This document shows positions 1-9,097 of a DNA stretch of 33,094 nt, piece by piece (the first letter of the stretch is position 1; every line of letters begins with the position of its first letter). The stretch comes from Promethearchaeota archaeon (lineage in GTDB: Archaea > Asgardarchaeota > Lokiarchaeia > Sigynarchaeales > SOKP01), in the NCBI GenBank assembly GCA_014729315.1, contig WJKD01000410.1, positions 1-33,094 on the forward strand. The letters run 5' to 3'. The notes beneath the pieces were generated by a model. It searched no databases, was not told where the DNA came from, and worked only from the letters and a program-made list of their open reading frames with translations. The translations under genes were made by a program, and so were the position numbers.

Positions 1-1288
1 CAATGTAACCATCATATCCGTAGATAGCTCCTCCGCCTCCACTGCCACCAGTGATTATTAATTGGTCGATATAATTAACATGGCTAGGGGTATCCGGTTT
101 TCGCCAATCATATCCTGAAACAACTGCGGCAGAGATTGGGATCCCAGGATTTCCGTCCGCCATTCCATGTGGAGGGCCCAACTGAGCAAAGATATTACCT
201 ATCAAATTAATAAGTCTGTCAGCAATATTGGTTGTAGAAACCCCGGTACTCGCAGGAAACTTTGGTTTTCCAATGATTTTTCCCTCTTCGGCAAGTACTG
301 TAATTCTTCTTAATGCACCCTCGTTATGTGGTAAATTAGGATTGATATTATTAAAGATTCCCGCATAAATGGCTGCTAATGTCGTGGACCAACATAAATT
401 AAATCCAAACGGTTGATTTTCTATGTTATGTCTCACATCAACAGTTATTCTAGCATCCTCAGGATCTATATTAACTTTAGCTCTAACGGGGATACCATCT
501 GCTACAGCGGGTGTAATTCCGGGAGGACTATAAGGCCCATTTGGAAACATTATTGGAGGATCGTGAAAGGATTCTCCTTCTAAGTTTGCCTTTTTTAACT
601 TTCTTATCTCTTCAATCATTAATTTCTCACTGTAATCAAACCACTCTTCAACAAATTTTTTTAATGTGTCAACGCCATATTTCTCACACAACTCGATAAC
701 TCTTCTTTCTGCTATTCTAGCAGAACCAATTTGAGCTAAGTAATCACCATACCATTGGTCAGGAACTCTCATTTTGAACTTTACCATCCGAACAATGTCT
801 TGAATATCTTCGTAATTTCGCTGGCATCTAATGCATGGTAAATATAACCCTTCTTGATAAATATCACTTGCAGTGAAAGGGTAAGTGGTGGGTATAGGTG
901 CTCCCATATCTGCTTGGTGAGCTCTACTGATTGACCAAAATACAATCTCTCCTTCGTAGAATATAGGAACTAAAATAGTAATTTCTGCATGATGAGTATT
1001 CCCAGTATAGGGGCAATTATTCATAATACAATCCCCTGGCTCAAGATCGTCAAAGAATTTCAATGTTTCCTGAACCGCAAGATGAATCGTTCCTATTTGG
1101 ATTGGAAGTCCCTCTTCAATCATAAATAATCGCCCGTCTGCCGTAACTATTGCCGAAGAGAAATCTCTCGCGGTACTTATCACACCTGAACGACCCGATT
1201 TCATTAAAGTGAATGTCATCTCTCGAGTTATCGCATCAAACATTCTTGGGAGTATAATCATTAGGTATGGATCTATTTTTTCACTCAT
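1..1288 (-). CDS. Hydantoinase B/oxoprolinase family protein (N-terminal 429 residues, cut by window edge)
   Basis: I translated this from the raw minus strand; the frame is open from an ATG at 1286-1288 to the window edge. The product matches the HyuB family (N-methylhydantoinase B, 5-oxoprolinase beta half, acetone/acetophenone carboxylase large subunits), which works with an ATP-binding HyuA partner on cyclic amides or ketones. Recognisable family features are the start MSEKIDPYLMIILPRMFDAI, a segment with AITREMTFTLMKSGRSGVIS, the NNCPYTGNTHHAEITIL block (usual form DPYxGGTHLPD), and the glycine-rich ITGGSGGGG stretch near the edge. GAGGAAA lies about 8 bases upstream of the ATG. The family is usually over 500 residues, so perhaps 100-150 are missing. 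No HyuA partner is visible; it may lie left of the window. The substrate cannot be told from sequence. Confidence 0.85.
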   Translation of the reverse strand, partial: MSEKIDPYLMIILPRMFDAITREMTFTLMKSGRSGVISTARDFSSAIVTADGRLFMIEEGLPIQIGTIHLAVQETLKFFDDLEPGDCIMNNCPYTGNTHHAEITILVPIFYEGEIVFWSISRAHQADMGAPIPTTYPFTASDIYQEGLYLPCIRCQRNYEDIQDIVRMVKFKMRVPDQWYGDYLAQIGSARIAERRVIELCEKYGVDTLKKFVEEWFDYSEKLMIEEIRKLKKANLEGESFHDPPIMFPNGPYSPPGITPAVADGIPVRAKVNIDPEDARITVDVRHNIENQPFGFNLCWSTTLAAIYAGIFNNINPNLPHNEGALRRITVLAEEGKIIGKPKFPASTGVSTTNIADRLINLIGNIFAQLGPPHGMADGNPGIPISAAVVSGYDWRKPDTPSHVNYIDQLIITGGSGGGGAIYGYDGYI

Positions 1289-1329
1289 TAATTAATTTCC
1301 TCGTTAGTTTCTTTTTTAAGTTATTTTTA

Positions 1330-1398
1330 TTGATTATTTTTCTTTGGTTTTTCTTCTTTTTTGCAAAGAAGGATAAATAAAAAAATTAAAAAAAATCT
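1330..1398 (-). terminator. Possible T-rich transcription terminator after the MFS gene
   Basis: Read on the minus strand, the bases directly after the MFS stop codon contain long T runs, followed by a short inverted repeat (CTTCTTT and AAAGAAG arms at about 1352-1372). Archaeal transcription ends efficiently at T-rich tracts, so this is a plausible end for the transporter transcript ahead of the hydantoinase gene. The whole region is AT-rich, so this is weak evidence. Confidence 0.3.
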
Positions 1399-2790
1399 TT
1401 ATAGAAGTCTTTTTAGAAGGATTTCCTTGTTTTCCGCAACGCATGACTTTTCTAAATCGTACACTTTCCACATCATTATAAACCCAATGAAGTAAAACAT
1501 CATTGGTACGATGGCCATCAAAATTCGAATCCCAAATATTGCTAAGGGAGTTTGGCCCCCTATAGGTGCTCCTGCTTGATAACCCGTAAGAGGATGAACT
1601 ATAGCGAATGCTACAGCTTGTACTATAAATGAAATTCTTCCAAAAAATGTTCTTATTCCTGTGTAGACGCCTTCTTGTCTTTTTTCTGTCCGTACTACGA
1701 TATCGTCAATTACATCAGAAAAGCATGGAAACATTAAGACCCATATTGCCGCAACACCAACTCCAACGAGAGTTATGGCAATAGTAGAGCCAATTGCATC
1801 GCTGACTATTAAAAGTGGTATAATCAAGATTGTTGTCGTAAATGCTCCAATTATGAATCCTTTTCTATTTCCCATCTTTCGACCAATATAAGCCCATAAA
1901 GGAATCGCAGCTATAACACCAACGAGAAATCCTAAAGAAAGCATTGTTTCAACGCCTGGATCATCAGATCCAATAACATATTTAACCCAGTAAGGGAGCG
2001 ATGCCAGCATCATCACAGTCAAAGTTTGGTGACAAAGATAAGTAATAATGTAGGCTAAGAAGTTTTTATCCTTAAGGGAATATTTCAAAGTTGTCCAGAA
2101 AGAGTCTTTTTCCTTGCTTTTTCCTTCTAACCGAAGGTTTCGCTCAATTATTTCCTCGTCCTCTCGCATTCCTGGAATTGTTAATAGCGTCATTAGTAAT
2201 CCAATCACCATTAAAACAGCAGCAGCTAAAATATAAGTGCTTACATTTCCATATTCAATGAACATAGGAGGGATAGAAACGCCCATTACCATTCCAATTA
2301 CACCCCAAATTGTACACCACGCACCAACCTTTGTTCTTTCTTTATTCGAACGGAATTTATCCGGAAATAAAGATAACCACCCAATTTGCCACAATGAAAA
2401 TAGTAATTCATAGACACATATCGTAGTAACTAACCAAATGAACATTCCAAACTGATCTCTAAATGGTACTACGAATACTAGAAAATACACAGCTCCAAAA
2501 GTAAGAGCCCCGAAAAGATATACAGGGAATCGCCTTCCATATTTTCTCGTTATCCTGTTATTGAGATCTGATAAATAACCAAGTAGAGGATCGTTTACCA
2601 TGTTCCATAATCCAAATATTCCAAAAGCGACACCAACCCAAATTATTCCAAGGAGCAATTCATTTTCATAAAAGTCAATAATTCGAACAGAAAAGGCAGC
2701 TACAAATATTCCATCAAGAAATGAAGCCATTCCGAAAGAAACATGAATCTTGGTAGAATATTTTACTTCTTCGTTATTAATTTCGTTCAT
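1399..2790 (-). CDS. MFS transporter of the GPH (glycoside-pentoside-hexuronide:cation symporter) type
   Basis: This 463-residue membrane protein has about 12 hydrophobic segments. The signature NDPLLGYLSD (residues 66-75) followed by RKYGRR (82-87) is the loop 2-3 motif of the MelB/GPH branch of the major facilitator superfamily, whose members couple uptake of sugars or glycosides to Na+ or H+. A second-half copy of the loop motif is seen as IGRKMGNRKG. The length is normal for the family. The start is an ATG with a weak GAG-containing RBS. It lies between a hydantoinase-type gene and a sugar-nucleotide synthase on the same strand, with gaps of 110 and 178 bases, so co-transcription is possible but not shown. 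The substrate is unknown; archaeal GPH members are often poorly annotated. Confidence 0.85.
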   Translation of the reverse strand: MNEINNEEVKYSTKIHVSFGMASFLDGIFVAAFSVRIIDFYENELLLGIIWVGVAFGIFGLWNMVNDPLLGYLSDLNNRITRKYGRRFPVYLFGALTFGAVYFLVFVVPFRDQFGMFIWLVTTICVYELLFSLWQIGWLSLFPDKFRSNKERTKVGAWCTIWGVIGMVMGVSIPPMFIEYGNVSTYILAAAVLMVIGLLMTLLTIPGMREDEEIIERNLRLEGKSKEKDSFWTTLKYSLKDKNFLAYIITYLCHQTLTVMMLASLPYWVKYVIGSDDPGVETMLSLGFLVGVIAAIPLWAYIGRKMGNRKGFIIGAFTTTILIIPLLIVSDAIGSTIAITLVGVGVAAIWVLMFPCFSDVIDDIVVRTEKRQEGVYTGIRTFFGRISFIVQAVAFAIVHPLTGYQAGAPIGGQTPLAIFGIRILMAIVPMMFYFIGFIMMWKVYDLEKSCVAENKEILLKRLL

Positions 2791-2968
2791 ACATTTCTCA
2801 ACTTTATAAAAATTTTAATATAATTTTTTTATTAAAATTTTATAGTTTAAATTACTATTTCACTACTTATAAAAGTTTATTTTAAAGATTTCAATTGTGA
2901 AATAAATTTAAATTTCTTTTGACAGTTTATTTAAAAAATAGCGGATAAAGTTAATTTTTACATATCAA

Positions 2969-4105
2969 TTATTCTACATTATCTTTAACAACTTCATGAT
3001 GGCAAATGGATACAGATTGATGTAGAGGGGCAATTAATTTAATATTTTTCAAGACATCTACGCTTGATGCCAAAATCACCAAATTGTCGTTATTTCCCTT
3101 TAAAATAGCCCCTTCCCTAATGTTACAATTATCTGATATGATAGATCTCGAGATATGGACATTACTAGAAATATAAGCTTCGCTGTAGATCAACGCGTCC
3201 TTAATTTCTGAATTGGTATCCACATATACATTATCTCCGATGATCGCATTAGGACCTATTACAGAATTCTTTTTAATTATTGTATTTGTTCCAATAGTAC
3301 ATGGAGGAATTATTTTTACTCCAGGATCTAATTGGACGCTGTCCTCAATTAAGTTATTTTTCTTTTCAATTGAAGATTCTAATAAATTTTTCATTAGAAG
3401 AATGTTTCCTTCAAGTAATTCTTCAGGTTTTCCAATATCCTTCCATATACCCGAAATTGGATAATGATGTAGCTTTTTCTCTCGGGCAAGCGTTGGAAAC
3501 ACATCTCTTTCGATTGAGACCTTCTTTCTGGGAGGAATAAAAGTAAAAATCTCTGGTTCTAAAATGTAAACTCCAGCATTAACAGGCATAGGAGCAATAT
3601 TTCCTTCTGGAGGATTATATTCGTTCTTTTCAAGGAACTTCAGAATTTTTTGGAACTCTCGTTCTATTATTAAAACACCATACCTCGAAGGGTCCTCTAC
3701 TTGAATGCTTGCAATAGTTCCAATCCCGCCATATTTAGTATGTTTTCTAAGCATAGAAGAAAAATCAAAATTAAGTATTACGTCTCCGTTAAGCATAAAG
3801 AAATTGTCGTCGTTTAAATACGATTCGGCTAATTTGATAGCGCCCGCAGTGCCCATCGGGTTTTTTTCGTTAGTATAATGGATTTTTAATCCAAGCTTCT
3901 CTCCGTTTCCGAAATATCTCTTTAATTCCTCTGCCATAACGCTTACAGCCAAAACAACTTCCTTAATTCCCGCTTCTTTTAGTAATAGCATTTGACGCTC
4001 TATAACGGGTTTATTCACTACGGGAATTAGTGTTTTGGGTACAGTGCACGTTAGAGGCCTTAATCTAGTGCCCCAACCACCAGATAAAATAATTCCTTTC
4101 GTCAT
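2969..4105 (-). CDS. NDP-sugar pyrophosphorylase (nucleotidyltransferase plus left-handed beta-helix)
   Basis: The protein has 378 residues. The N-terminal Rossmann-like nucleotidyltransferase domain (about 1-235) starts with the pyrophosphorylase loop GGWGTRLRPLT (9-19) and K24, has MLNGDVI near 105 (metal/nucleotide-binding Asp), and DIGKPEELL near 222, which is typical of this family. The C-terminal part (about 250-345) is a hexapeptide-repeat left-handed beta-helix (repeats such as IGTNTII, IGPNAII, IGDNVYV). The family joins NTP and a sugar-1-phosphate (glucose or mannose) to make an NDP-sugar for glycan or glycoprotein synthesis. Archaeal paralogues are annotated as mannose-1-phosphate guanylyltransferase or glucose-1-phosphate thymidylyl/uridylyltransferase; the sequence alone does not decide. 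It may act in the same surface-glycan chemistry as the UDP-sugar dehydrogenase at the right end. Confidence 0.88.
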   Translation of the reverse strand: MTKGIILSGGWGTRLRPLTCTVPKTLIPVVNKPVIERQMLLLKEAGIKEVVLAVSVMAEELKRYFGNGEKLGLKIHYTNEKNPMGTAGAIKLAESYLNDDNFFMLNGDVILNFDFSSMLRKHTKYGGIGTIASIQVEDPSRYGVLIIEREFQKILKFLEKNEYNPPEGNIAPMPVNAGVYILEPEIFTFIPPRKKVSIERDVFPTLAREKKLHHYPISGIWKDIGKPEELLEGNILLMKNLLESSIEKKNNLIEDSVQLDPGVKIIPPCTIGTNTIIKKNSVIGPNAIIGDNVYVDTNSEIKDALIYSEAYISSNVHISRSIISDNCNIREGAILKGNNDNLVILASSVDVLKNIKLIAPLHQSVSICHHEVVKDNVE

Positions 4106-4307
4106 TGCTATACTTCATTGAAACTTTTGAGAAATTAAAAATTTTCCTTCCTTGATTTGATTTCTTTTTATCTCTCTTTAGAAAATACTTACTTAGGAAT
4201 ACCTTTTATTTTTAAGAATCGGGATTTTTCTATTATATAAAGATAAAAAATATAAGAAAAAAAGAATTCTTTATTTCAGAGTTAAAAAATAGAGGTTTAA
4301 AATAATT

Positions 4308-4682
4308 GTGCCTTGTATTCACGATTTTGACGAGAACAGTTGTCCATTATGCTTAATGCAGAATTCTTCGGTCCCGAAAACCTACTCAAAAATTCAATCG
4401 TTTTACAATAATCCGTTAAAACCCATTAGTCCCTTTTTTACTAAACAAGTTAGAAATAAGCAAGCTTTTAAACGAGATTTAACTGATTCAAAAAGATCGC
4501 TTGAAAATAGGTTGTTAAAAGTAATTCCCGAATTAAATTCTCAAGGAATTCTTAAAGATTTTTCAAATACCTTGTTTCTAGAAAGACTGGAGGAAATTGA
4601 TGTTTCTAACCAGAATAAATACGGGATTGCCCATAAAGTGTCGCTTGAAAGCCCAGAATATAAATTGGAAAAGAAAGAATAA
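4308..4682 (+). CDS. Small hypothetical protein with N-terminal CxH/CxxC motif
   Basis: This 124-residue protein starts at GTG, with GAGGT about 10 bases upstream. The first 16 residues hold C3-x-H5 and C12-P-L-C15, a likely mononuclear zinc site (C-x-H, C-x2-C) in an acidic linker. The rest (20-124) is basic and helical in its middle, with no membrane segment or signal peptide. I do not recognise the family. The N-terminal knuckle followed by a charged tail resembles small archaeal Zn-binding adaptor proteins, but no function can be assigned. It has no operon partner: the neighbour upstream is divergent, and the gap to the next gene is 143 bases with its own promoter-like box. Confidence 0.7.
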   Translation: MPCIHDFDENSCPLCLMQNSSVPKTYSKIQSFYNNPLKPISPFFTKQVRNKQAFKRDLTDSKRSLENRLLKVIPELNSQGILKDFSNTLFLERLEEIDVSNQNKYGIAHKVSLESPEYKLEKKE

Positions 4683-4746
4683 TTTATCAAAGAGATAATA
4701 TAATCCAAAATCATTCTAACTACTCATATTCTCAATTAAATCTTAA

Positions 4747-4755
4747 CTTTTATAT
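4747..4755 (+). promoter_or_regulatory. Probable TATA box for the UlaG-like hydrolase gene
   Basis: A CTTTTATATG element lies about 70 bases before the ATG of the hydrolase gene. Transcription would start near 4775-4780 and give a leader of about 45 bases that includes the GAGGTGG ribosome binding site at 4814-4820. No B recognition element was confirmed. Confidence 0.4.
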
Positions 4756-4825
4756 GCGATTCCTTATTGTTTGCATATTAGAATGAAAACTAAAATTAAT
4801 AAGATAAAATAATTGAGGTGGTACC

Positions 4826-5461
4826 ATGGAAATCACATGGATTAGTCACGCTTGTTTTAAAATAAAAACAAATAAAGGAAAAATTATCTACTTTGATCCA
4901 TACAAGGTCCCAAATGACGAAGAAAAGGCGGACATTATTATCTCCAGTCATTCACACGGAGATCATTTTTCAAAAAGCGACATCAAAAAATTAATGAAAG
5001 ATTCAACCTTGATATTAGGTCCTGAAAGTATTTCAAATAATCTAAAAAGAGTAAACGGAAAATCATTAAAAATTGGAGAAGTTTTAAAAACTGATGGTGT
5101 AAAATTAAAATTAGTCCCCGCATACACCATTAAAAAACAAACACACCCTAAAAGTAACGAATGGGCTGGAACAATCCTCGAAGCTGAAGGGAAAAAAATA
5201 TATCACGCAGGTGATACCGAGCGTATTCCCGAGATGAAGGAATTAGAAAAAGAAAATATTACTGTCGCCTTATTACCCTGCGGCGGAAGGTTTACTATGG
5301 ATTTTGAAGAGAGTTGCGCTGCTGCAGTAGATATAAGACCAGAGATCGTGGTGCCAATGCATAATTGGGACAAAAGTTTAGAAGAATATGAGAAATCCAT
5401 GAAGAATAAGGACCCAAATATTCGCGTAGAAATTCTAAAAAATAAATCGTTAACTCTATAA
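4826..5461 (+). CDS. MBL-fold metal-dependent hydrolase, UlaG/YtnP-like
   Basis: This is a 211-residue protein of the metallo-beta-lactamase fold, close to the group annotated as L-ascorbate-6-phosphate lactonase-like or UPF0173 metal-dependent hydrolases. The metal motif HxHxDH is present as HSHGDH (42-47), preceded by YFDPY at 22-26. The later ligands are HAGD (D130, within YHAGDTE) and H179 (PMHNWD). The start is firmly set by GAGGTGG six bases before the ATG. The family usually has about 210-230 residues, so this is full length. The catalytic class is secure but the substrate is not; archaeal members are mostly uncharacterised. It stands alone, followed by 180 bases before the phosphorylase gene. 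Confidence 0.88.
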   Translation: MEITWISHACFKIKTNKGKIIYFDPYKVPNDEEKADIIISSHSHGDHFSKSDIKKLMKDSTLILGPESISNNLKRVNGKSLKIGEVLKTDGVKLKLVPAYTIKKQTHPKSNEWAGTILEAEGKKIYHAGDTERIPEMKELEKENITVALLPCGGRFTMDFEESCAAAVDIRPEIVVPMHNWDKSLEEYEKSMKNKDPNIRVEILKNKSLTL

Positions 5462-5641
5462 AAAATGTGTTTTCTTCTTTTTTCTATGAATATCCTTAAT
5501 CAAAAGAAAAAGATTTCTTTTTTAAACAATTATTTAATTATTAAATTTAAATTATAATTAGAATTAAAAAAATTACATGATTATTGATGATAATTAATTC
5601 TTTGTTAACGAAATAATTAACCAACTATAAAACTGATTCAT

Positions 5642-7351
5642 ATGGAAATCAACAAACATGTCAAAGAAAATACATCCATCGCATATATTTCGATGGAAAT
5701 TGGATTAGATTCTAATATTCCGACCTATAGTGGAGGGCTTGGTGTTCTTTCCGGAGATACTGTAAGATCTGCTGCAGATCTCGAGATTCCGATGGTAGCG
5801 ATATGTCTATGTTATTCCTCGGGTTATTTTTATCAATTATTCAATGAGAATGGAGAGCAAAAGGAAAAAGAAATTAATTGGAGCTTCTTCTACGAATTTG
5901 ATAAGGTAGAAAAACCAATTAAGATGAAAATACAAGATAAACCGATTAAAGTATCTGCATGGCTTTTCAATGTTATCGGACAATCGGGGCATGTAATTCC
6001 CGTTTATTTGCTCACTACTGATGTCGAGGGAAATGAGGAATGGCAACGTAAGTTAACTGCTGCTCTTTACGATTCAACAAGTCGTTGGCATAGAATCGTA
6101 CAAGAAACAATACTGGGTATTGGAGGCGTAAGATTATTAGAATCCTTAGGCTATATAAATATTAAAAAATATCACATAAATGAAGGACACGGAGCTTTTT
6201 CTACCTTAGAATTGCTTAAAAATAAGGGCAGCATCGAAGAAGTTAAGAAAATGGTTGCTTTTACAACTCATACACCCGTTCCCGCTGGGCACGATAGGTT
6301 TAATTACGAGTTAGTTCAAGACGTATTTCGGGACTATGCCCCAGCAAATATTAAAGATTTGGGAGGGAAAGATGAGTTAAACATGACTGTGCTTGCGATG
6401 AATCTCGCCGGCTACGTAAATGGAGTATCGAAAAAACACGGGGAAGTTACGAGAGAAATGTTCCCAAATTACAATATTGACGCTATTACGAACGGCGTTC
6501 ATTTACCGTTTTGGGTTTCAAAACCAATAAGAAGGATATTTGATAAGAAGTGGCCAAACTGGAAATCGAATCCAACAGTGTTAAAAAATGCTATAGAAAT
6601 TGACGATTTAGAGCTATTTGACGCTCACATCGAGAATAAATTCAATCTTATAAGCTATCAAAAGGGTCATAGTTGGAATTTGCTTGACGAAGAACTAATT
6701 ACAATTGGTTTTGCGAGAAGATTTGCTACTTATAAAAGAGCTATCTTGATATTCAATGAGGTTGATAGACTTGGTAGGATATGTAAAGGGAATTGCCAAT
6801 TTATTTTTGCAGGGAAGGCTCATCCTAAGGACCAAGCAGGTAAAGATTATATTAAGAGAATATTCGAAGCGGGAGAATATTTATACGATAATTACGGTGT
6901 AAAAGTAGTCCTCATGGAAAATTATAACATGGATTTAGCACATATGCTGGTTTCGGGCGTAGATGTATGGCTTAATACTCCAGAAAGATATAGAGAAGCA
7001 AGTGGAACATCAGGTATGAAAGCTGCTTTAAACGGCATTCTAAACTTTTCTGTTCAAGATGGATGGTGGTTAGAAGGTTATAAGATGAATCCATTAGCGG
7101 GCTGGGCGATAGGTCCAGACGATTCCGATCCAGAGGTCGCGAAGAATGATTGGGGAACGGACGCTAATTGGTTCTACGAAATCTTAGAGAACAAGATCAT
7201 ACCGACGTACATGGACCACGATGAATGGCTCTTCCGTATGAAAAACGCAATTTCTTTAGCAGCATACTTTAACACGCATAGAATGGTCGAGGAATACGCA
7301 AAAAGGGCCTATAGCCTGAAGAAGCAACGCCCGTGGAAGTATATTGAATGA
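5642..7351 (+). CDS. glgP: Alpha-glucan (glycogen/maltodextrin) phosphorylase, GT35
   Basis: This is a 569-residue cytoplasmic PLP enzyme that releases glucose-1-phosphate from alpha-1,4-glucan with phosphate. Family motifs are TYSGGLGVLSGD (28-39), HINEGHGAF (178-186), TTHTPVPAGHDRF (208-220), ITNGVHLPFW (282-291), and the cofactor lysine K460 in EASGTSGMKAALNG. This is the short archaeal/bacterial form, lacking the long N-terminal regulatory region of animal and E. coli enzymes (about 800-850 residues), so allosteric control of the classical type is not expected. The ATG at 5642 gives the expected N-terminus. The start is preceded by an AT-rich leader without a clear SD. Its product could feed the NDP-sugar pyrophosphorylase reaction encoded upstream after isomerisation, but that link is inference. 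Confidence 0.93.
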   Translation: MEINKHVKENTSIAYISMEIGLDSNIPTYSGGLGVLSGDTVRSAADLEIPMVAICLCYSSGYFYQLFNENGEQKEKEINWSFFYEFDKVEKPIKMKIQDKPIKVSAWLFNVIGQSGHVIPVYLLTTDVEGNEEWQRKLTAALYDSTSRWHRIVQETILGIGGVRLLESLGYINIKKYHINEGHGAFSTLELLKNKGSIEEVKKMVAFTTHTPVPAGHDRFNYELVQDVFRDYAPANIKDLGGKDELNMTVLAMNLAGYVNGVSKKHGEVTREMFPNYNIDAITNGVHLPFWVSKPIRRIFDKKWPNWKSNPTVLKNAIEIDDLELFDAHIENKFNLISYQKGHSWNLLDEELITIGFARRFATYKRAILIFNEVDRLGRICKGNCQFIFAGKAHPKDQAGKDYIKRIFEAGEYLYDNYGVKVVLMENYNMDLAHMLVSGVDVWLNTPERYREASGTSGMKAALNGILNFSVQDGWWLEGYKMNPLAGWAIGPDDSDPEVAKNDWGTDANWFYEILENKIIPTYMDHDEWLFRMKNAISLAAYFNTHRMVEEYAKRAYSLKKQRPWKYIE

Positions 7352-7410
7352 AAATTGTCGAGCTTCTTATTTGAAAAAAAAGTAATTTTAAGATTTATCT
7401 TATCGCCTTT

Positions 7411-7442
7411 CTTAAGCAGGGCAGTTAAGCAGGGCAGTTAAG
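7411..7442. repeat. 13-bp tandem repeat (about 2.5 copies) at a gene end
   Basis: The unit TAAGCAGGGCAGT occurs twice in direct succession and is followed by a third partial copy (TAAGCA). On the minus strand one copy supplies the last codons and the TAA stop of the 7425-7928 gene, and the next copy lies just past it with a second in-frame-like TAA pattern shifted by one base. It is most simply explained as a slippage duplication. Confidence 0.8.
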
Positions 7443-7928
7443 CAATTCAAATGGAGTAATTTTTATATACCCATCGTAATTCTCAATTGCGACATAATAT
7501 TCAAAAGTTTGAGTTAAAATTTCCTCCATTTGGTCGATTCCTTGAACTAAATTCTTTACATCGTGGGCAATTAAAATCATATAATCAGAGGTAGACTTAA
7601 TTAGGTAGCAATCTTTTGGCAATTCGTCGTGAGTGACCTCTGCAATAATCTTGTTCGTATTCTTTATGGTTTCTTTATCAGTTAAAACGACGATCTTGTA
7701 TTTTTCTGTATATTCTAATTTTAAATAAGTATCTCTGATACCTGCTGCGTGAAGTGCAGTCCCAGTATAATTTCGAAAGAGATATTGAAGCTTATTTAAG
7801 TATCTTCTAAACTTATGCTTATTATGAAAAAAAAACAGTTCGTTACTAAGCTTAAAGGGTTCAGTGTCAATATAATCGAACTTTTTTGGAGCTTCTTTAA
7901 AATCGTAAACAACCTTTTGTTCCGACAT
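7425..7928 (-). CDS. Hypothetical protein resembling an isolated chitobiase/GH20-type N-terminal domain
   Basis: This 167-residue protein has an ATG start and no signal peptide or membrane segment. I do not recognise a named family. The region from about 75 to 140 has the pattern seen in the non-catalytic alpha/beta domain placed before the barrel in GH20, GH84 and GH67 enzymes: a strand followed by YLI.., a second strand YMILIAHD, then a G-x-x-x-x-x-x-x-L helix (VQGIDQMEEIL) and a final short strand region ending in ITPFEL where those enzymes have a D-x-P. No catalytic domain follows; the gene ends at 167 residues. It is convergent with the glucan phosphorylase gene, so a carbohydrate link is possible but unproven. 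The assignment is pattern-based and weak; the gene itself is well supported. Confidence 0.7.
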   Translation of the reverse strand: MSEQKVVYDFKEAPKKFDYIDTEPFKLSNELFFFHNKHKFRRYLNKLQYLFRNYTGTALHAAGIRDTYLKLEYTEKYKIVVLTDKETIKNTNKIIAEVTHDELPKDCYLIKSTSDYMILIAHDVKNLVQGIDQMEEILTQTFEYYVAIENYDGYIKITPFELLNCPA

Positions 7929-8057
7929 AGAAATATCACTTATTTTACATGCTAATAATATTAATTTAAAATCTGAAATTCATGTTTAATAAAGATATAA
8001 GTTGATTTTTAAAAAACTTCGTTATTATAATTCGTAAATTCGTTCACTGAGACAACC

Positions 8058-9050
8058 TTGAAAGTAAAATTAGGAGCACTTACTCTGGAGAATAACCTCA
8101 TATTAGGTCCTTTACTTAATGTCACTACAGGACCATATAGAAGGTTTTGTCGTTCTTTTTTCAATATAGGATTAGTGTGCGTTCCTATGCTCTATACTAA
8201 AAGAATAGTGACCGAACCGAATATATTAGAAATTGAATTAGCCAAAATTGAAGAAGAAAGACCCATCAGCGTGCAATTAATTGGATCAAATCCCAAAGAT
8301 CTCGTAAAATCAATCGATTTACTCGAAAGTTACAAATTTGATGTGCTCGATCTTAATGCTGGTTGTCCGTCAAAAAGAGCTATTAAGGCAAAAGAAGGAG
8401 GTTTTTTATTAAAAAACTTATCAAGATTAAAAATTATGCTTGAAAAAGCAGTAAAGCATTCTTCCAAGCCCGTATCGTTAAAAACTAGGTTAGGCTACGA
8501 TAATTTAACAAATCTTAATGCTTTAGCTGATATCATTAACACTTCGGGTATTGATTTCGTTACTATGCACGCGCGATTAATAACGGACAGATTTGGTGAG
8601 TCAACCTTAAATTTGCATGCCTTAAAAAAATTAAAAAAAAAAGTTACTATCCCGGTAGTCGGAAATGGAGATATTTCCAATTCCCAAACCGCTCTCGATT
8701 ATATAGAAAACACAAAAGTAAACGGACTTATGATCGGAAGAGGATCAATGGGAAATCCTGAGATATTTGCTCAGATTTACAATTATTTGCAAAAAGAGAT
8801 GGAGGAAACCTTTCATAATACTAAGAAATTAATGAAGAAAAGAATTACACTATATGAAAAAATCCTTAAAATATATGTGGAAGATCTGAATCTCAAATAC
8901 GATAAAGAGGAATTTATTTTTATAGAATTAAAGAGAAATGCGATTTGGTTAACCAAAGATATAAAGAACGCGACAATCTACCGCACAATAATTAGTAACG
9001 CAAAATCTCTTTGTGATTTAAAAATCCGATTAAGTGAGCTACTCTCATAG
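8058..9050 (+). CDS. tRNA-dihydrouridine synthase (Dus family)
   Basis: This 330-residue FMN-dependent TIM-barrel enzyme reduces uridines in the tRNA D-loop. Features: an N-terminal flavin-barrel strand with LGPLLNVTTGPYRRFCR (16-32), the catalytic cysteine C103 in LNAGCPSKRAI, KTRLGY (142-147, phosphate/RNA contacts), VTMHAR near 168, VVGNGDIS near 200, and GLMIGRGSMGNPEIF near 225. The C-terminal helical domain follows. The usual first motif (LAPMxGxTDxxFR) is altered to LGPLLNVTTGPYRRF, as in archaeal members. The predicted start is TTG at 8058, which places the first strand (VKLGALTLENNLILGP) exactly at the N-terminus; no clear SD precedes it. Monocistronic. Position specificity (U16, U20, U47) cannot be read from sequence. 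Confidence 0.92.
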   Translation: MKVKLGALTLENNLILGPLLNVTTGPYRRFCRSFFNIGLVCVPMLYTKRIVTEPNILEIELAKIEEERPISVQLIGSNPKDLVKSIDLLESYKFDVLDLNAGCPSKRAIKAKEGGFLLKNLSRLKIMLEKAVKHSSKPVSLKTRLGYDNLTNLNALADIINTSGIDFVTMHARLITDRFGESTLNLHALKKLKKKVTIPVVGNGDISNSQTALDYIENTKVNGLMIGRGSMGNPEIFAQIYNYLQKEMEETFHNTKKLMKKRITLYEKILKIYVEDLNLKYDKEEFIFIELKRNAIWLTKDIKNATIYRTIISNAKSLCDLKIRLSELLS

Positions 9051-9097
9051 ATTCCCTAATTTTTATAATATGAAATTAATAAAGAAAAAGAAAGTAT

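Noticed and set aside
7411..7442. 13-bp direct repeats as a possible CRISPR or attachment site
   Set aside because: Only two and a half copies directly adjacent without spacers, and no integrase or cas gene nearby; a slippage duplication is enough.
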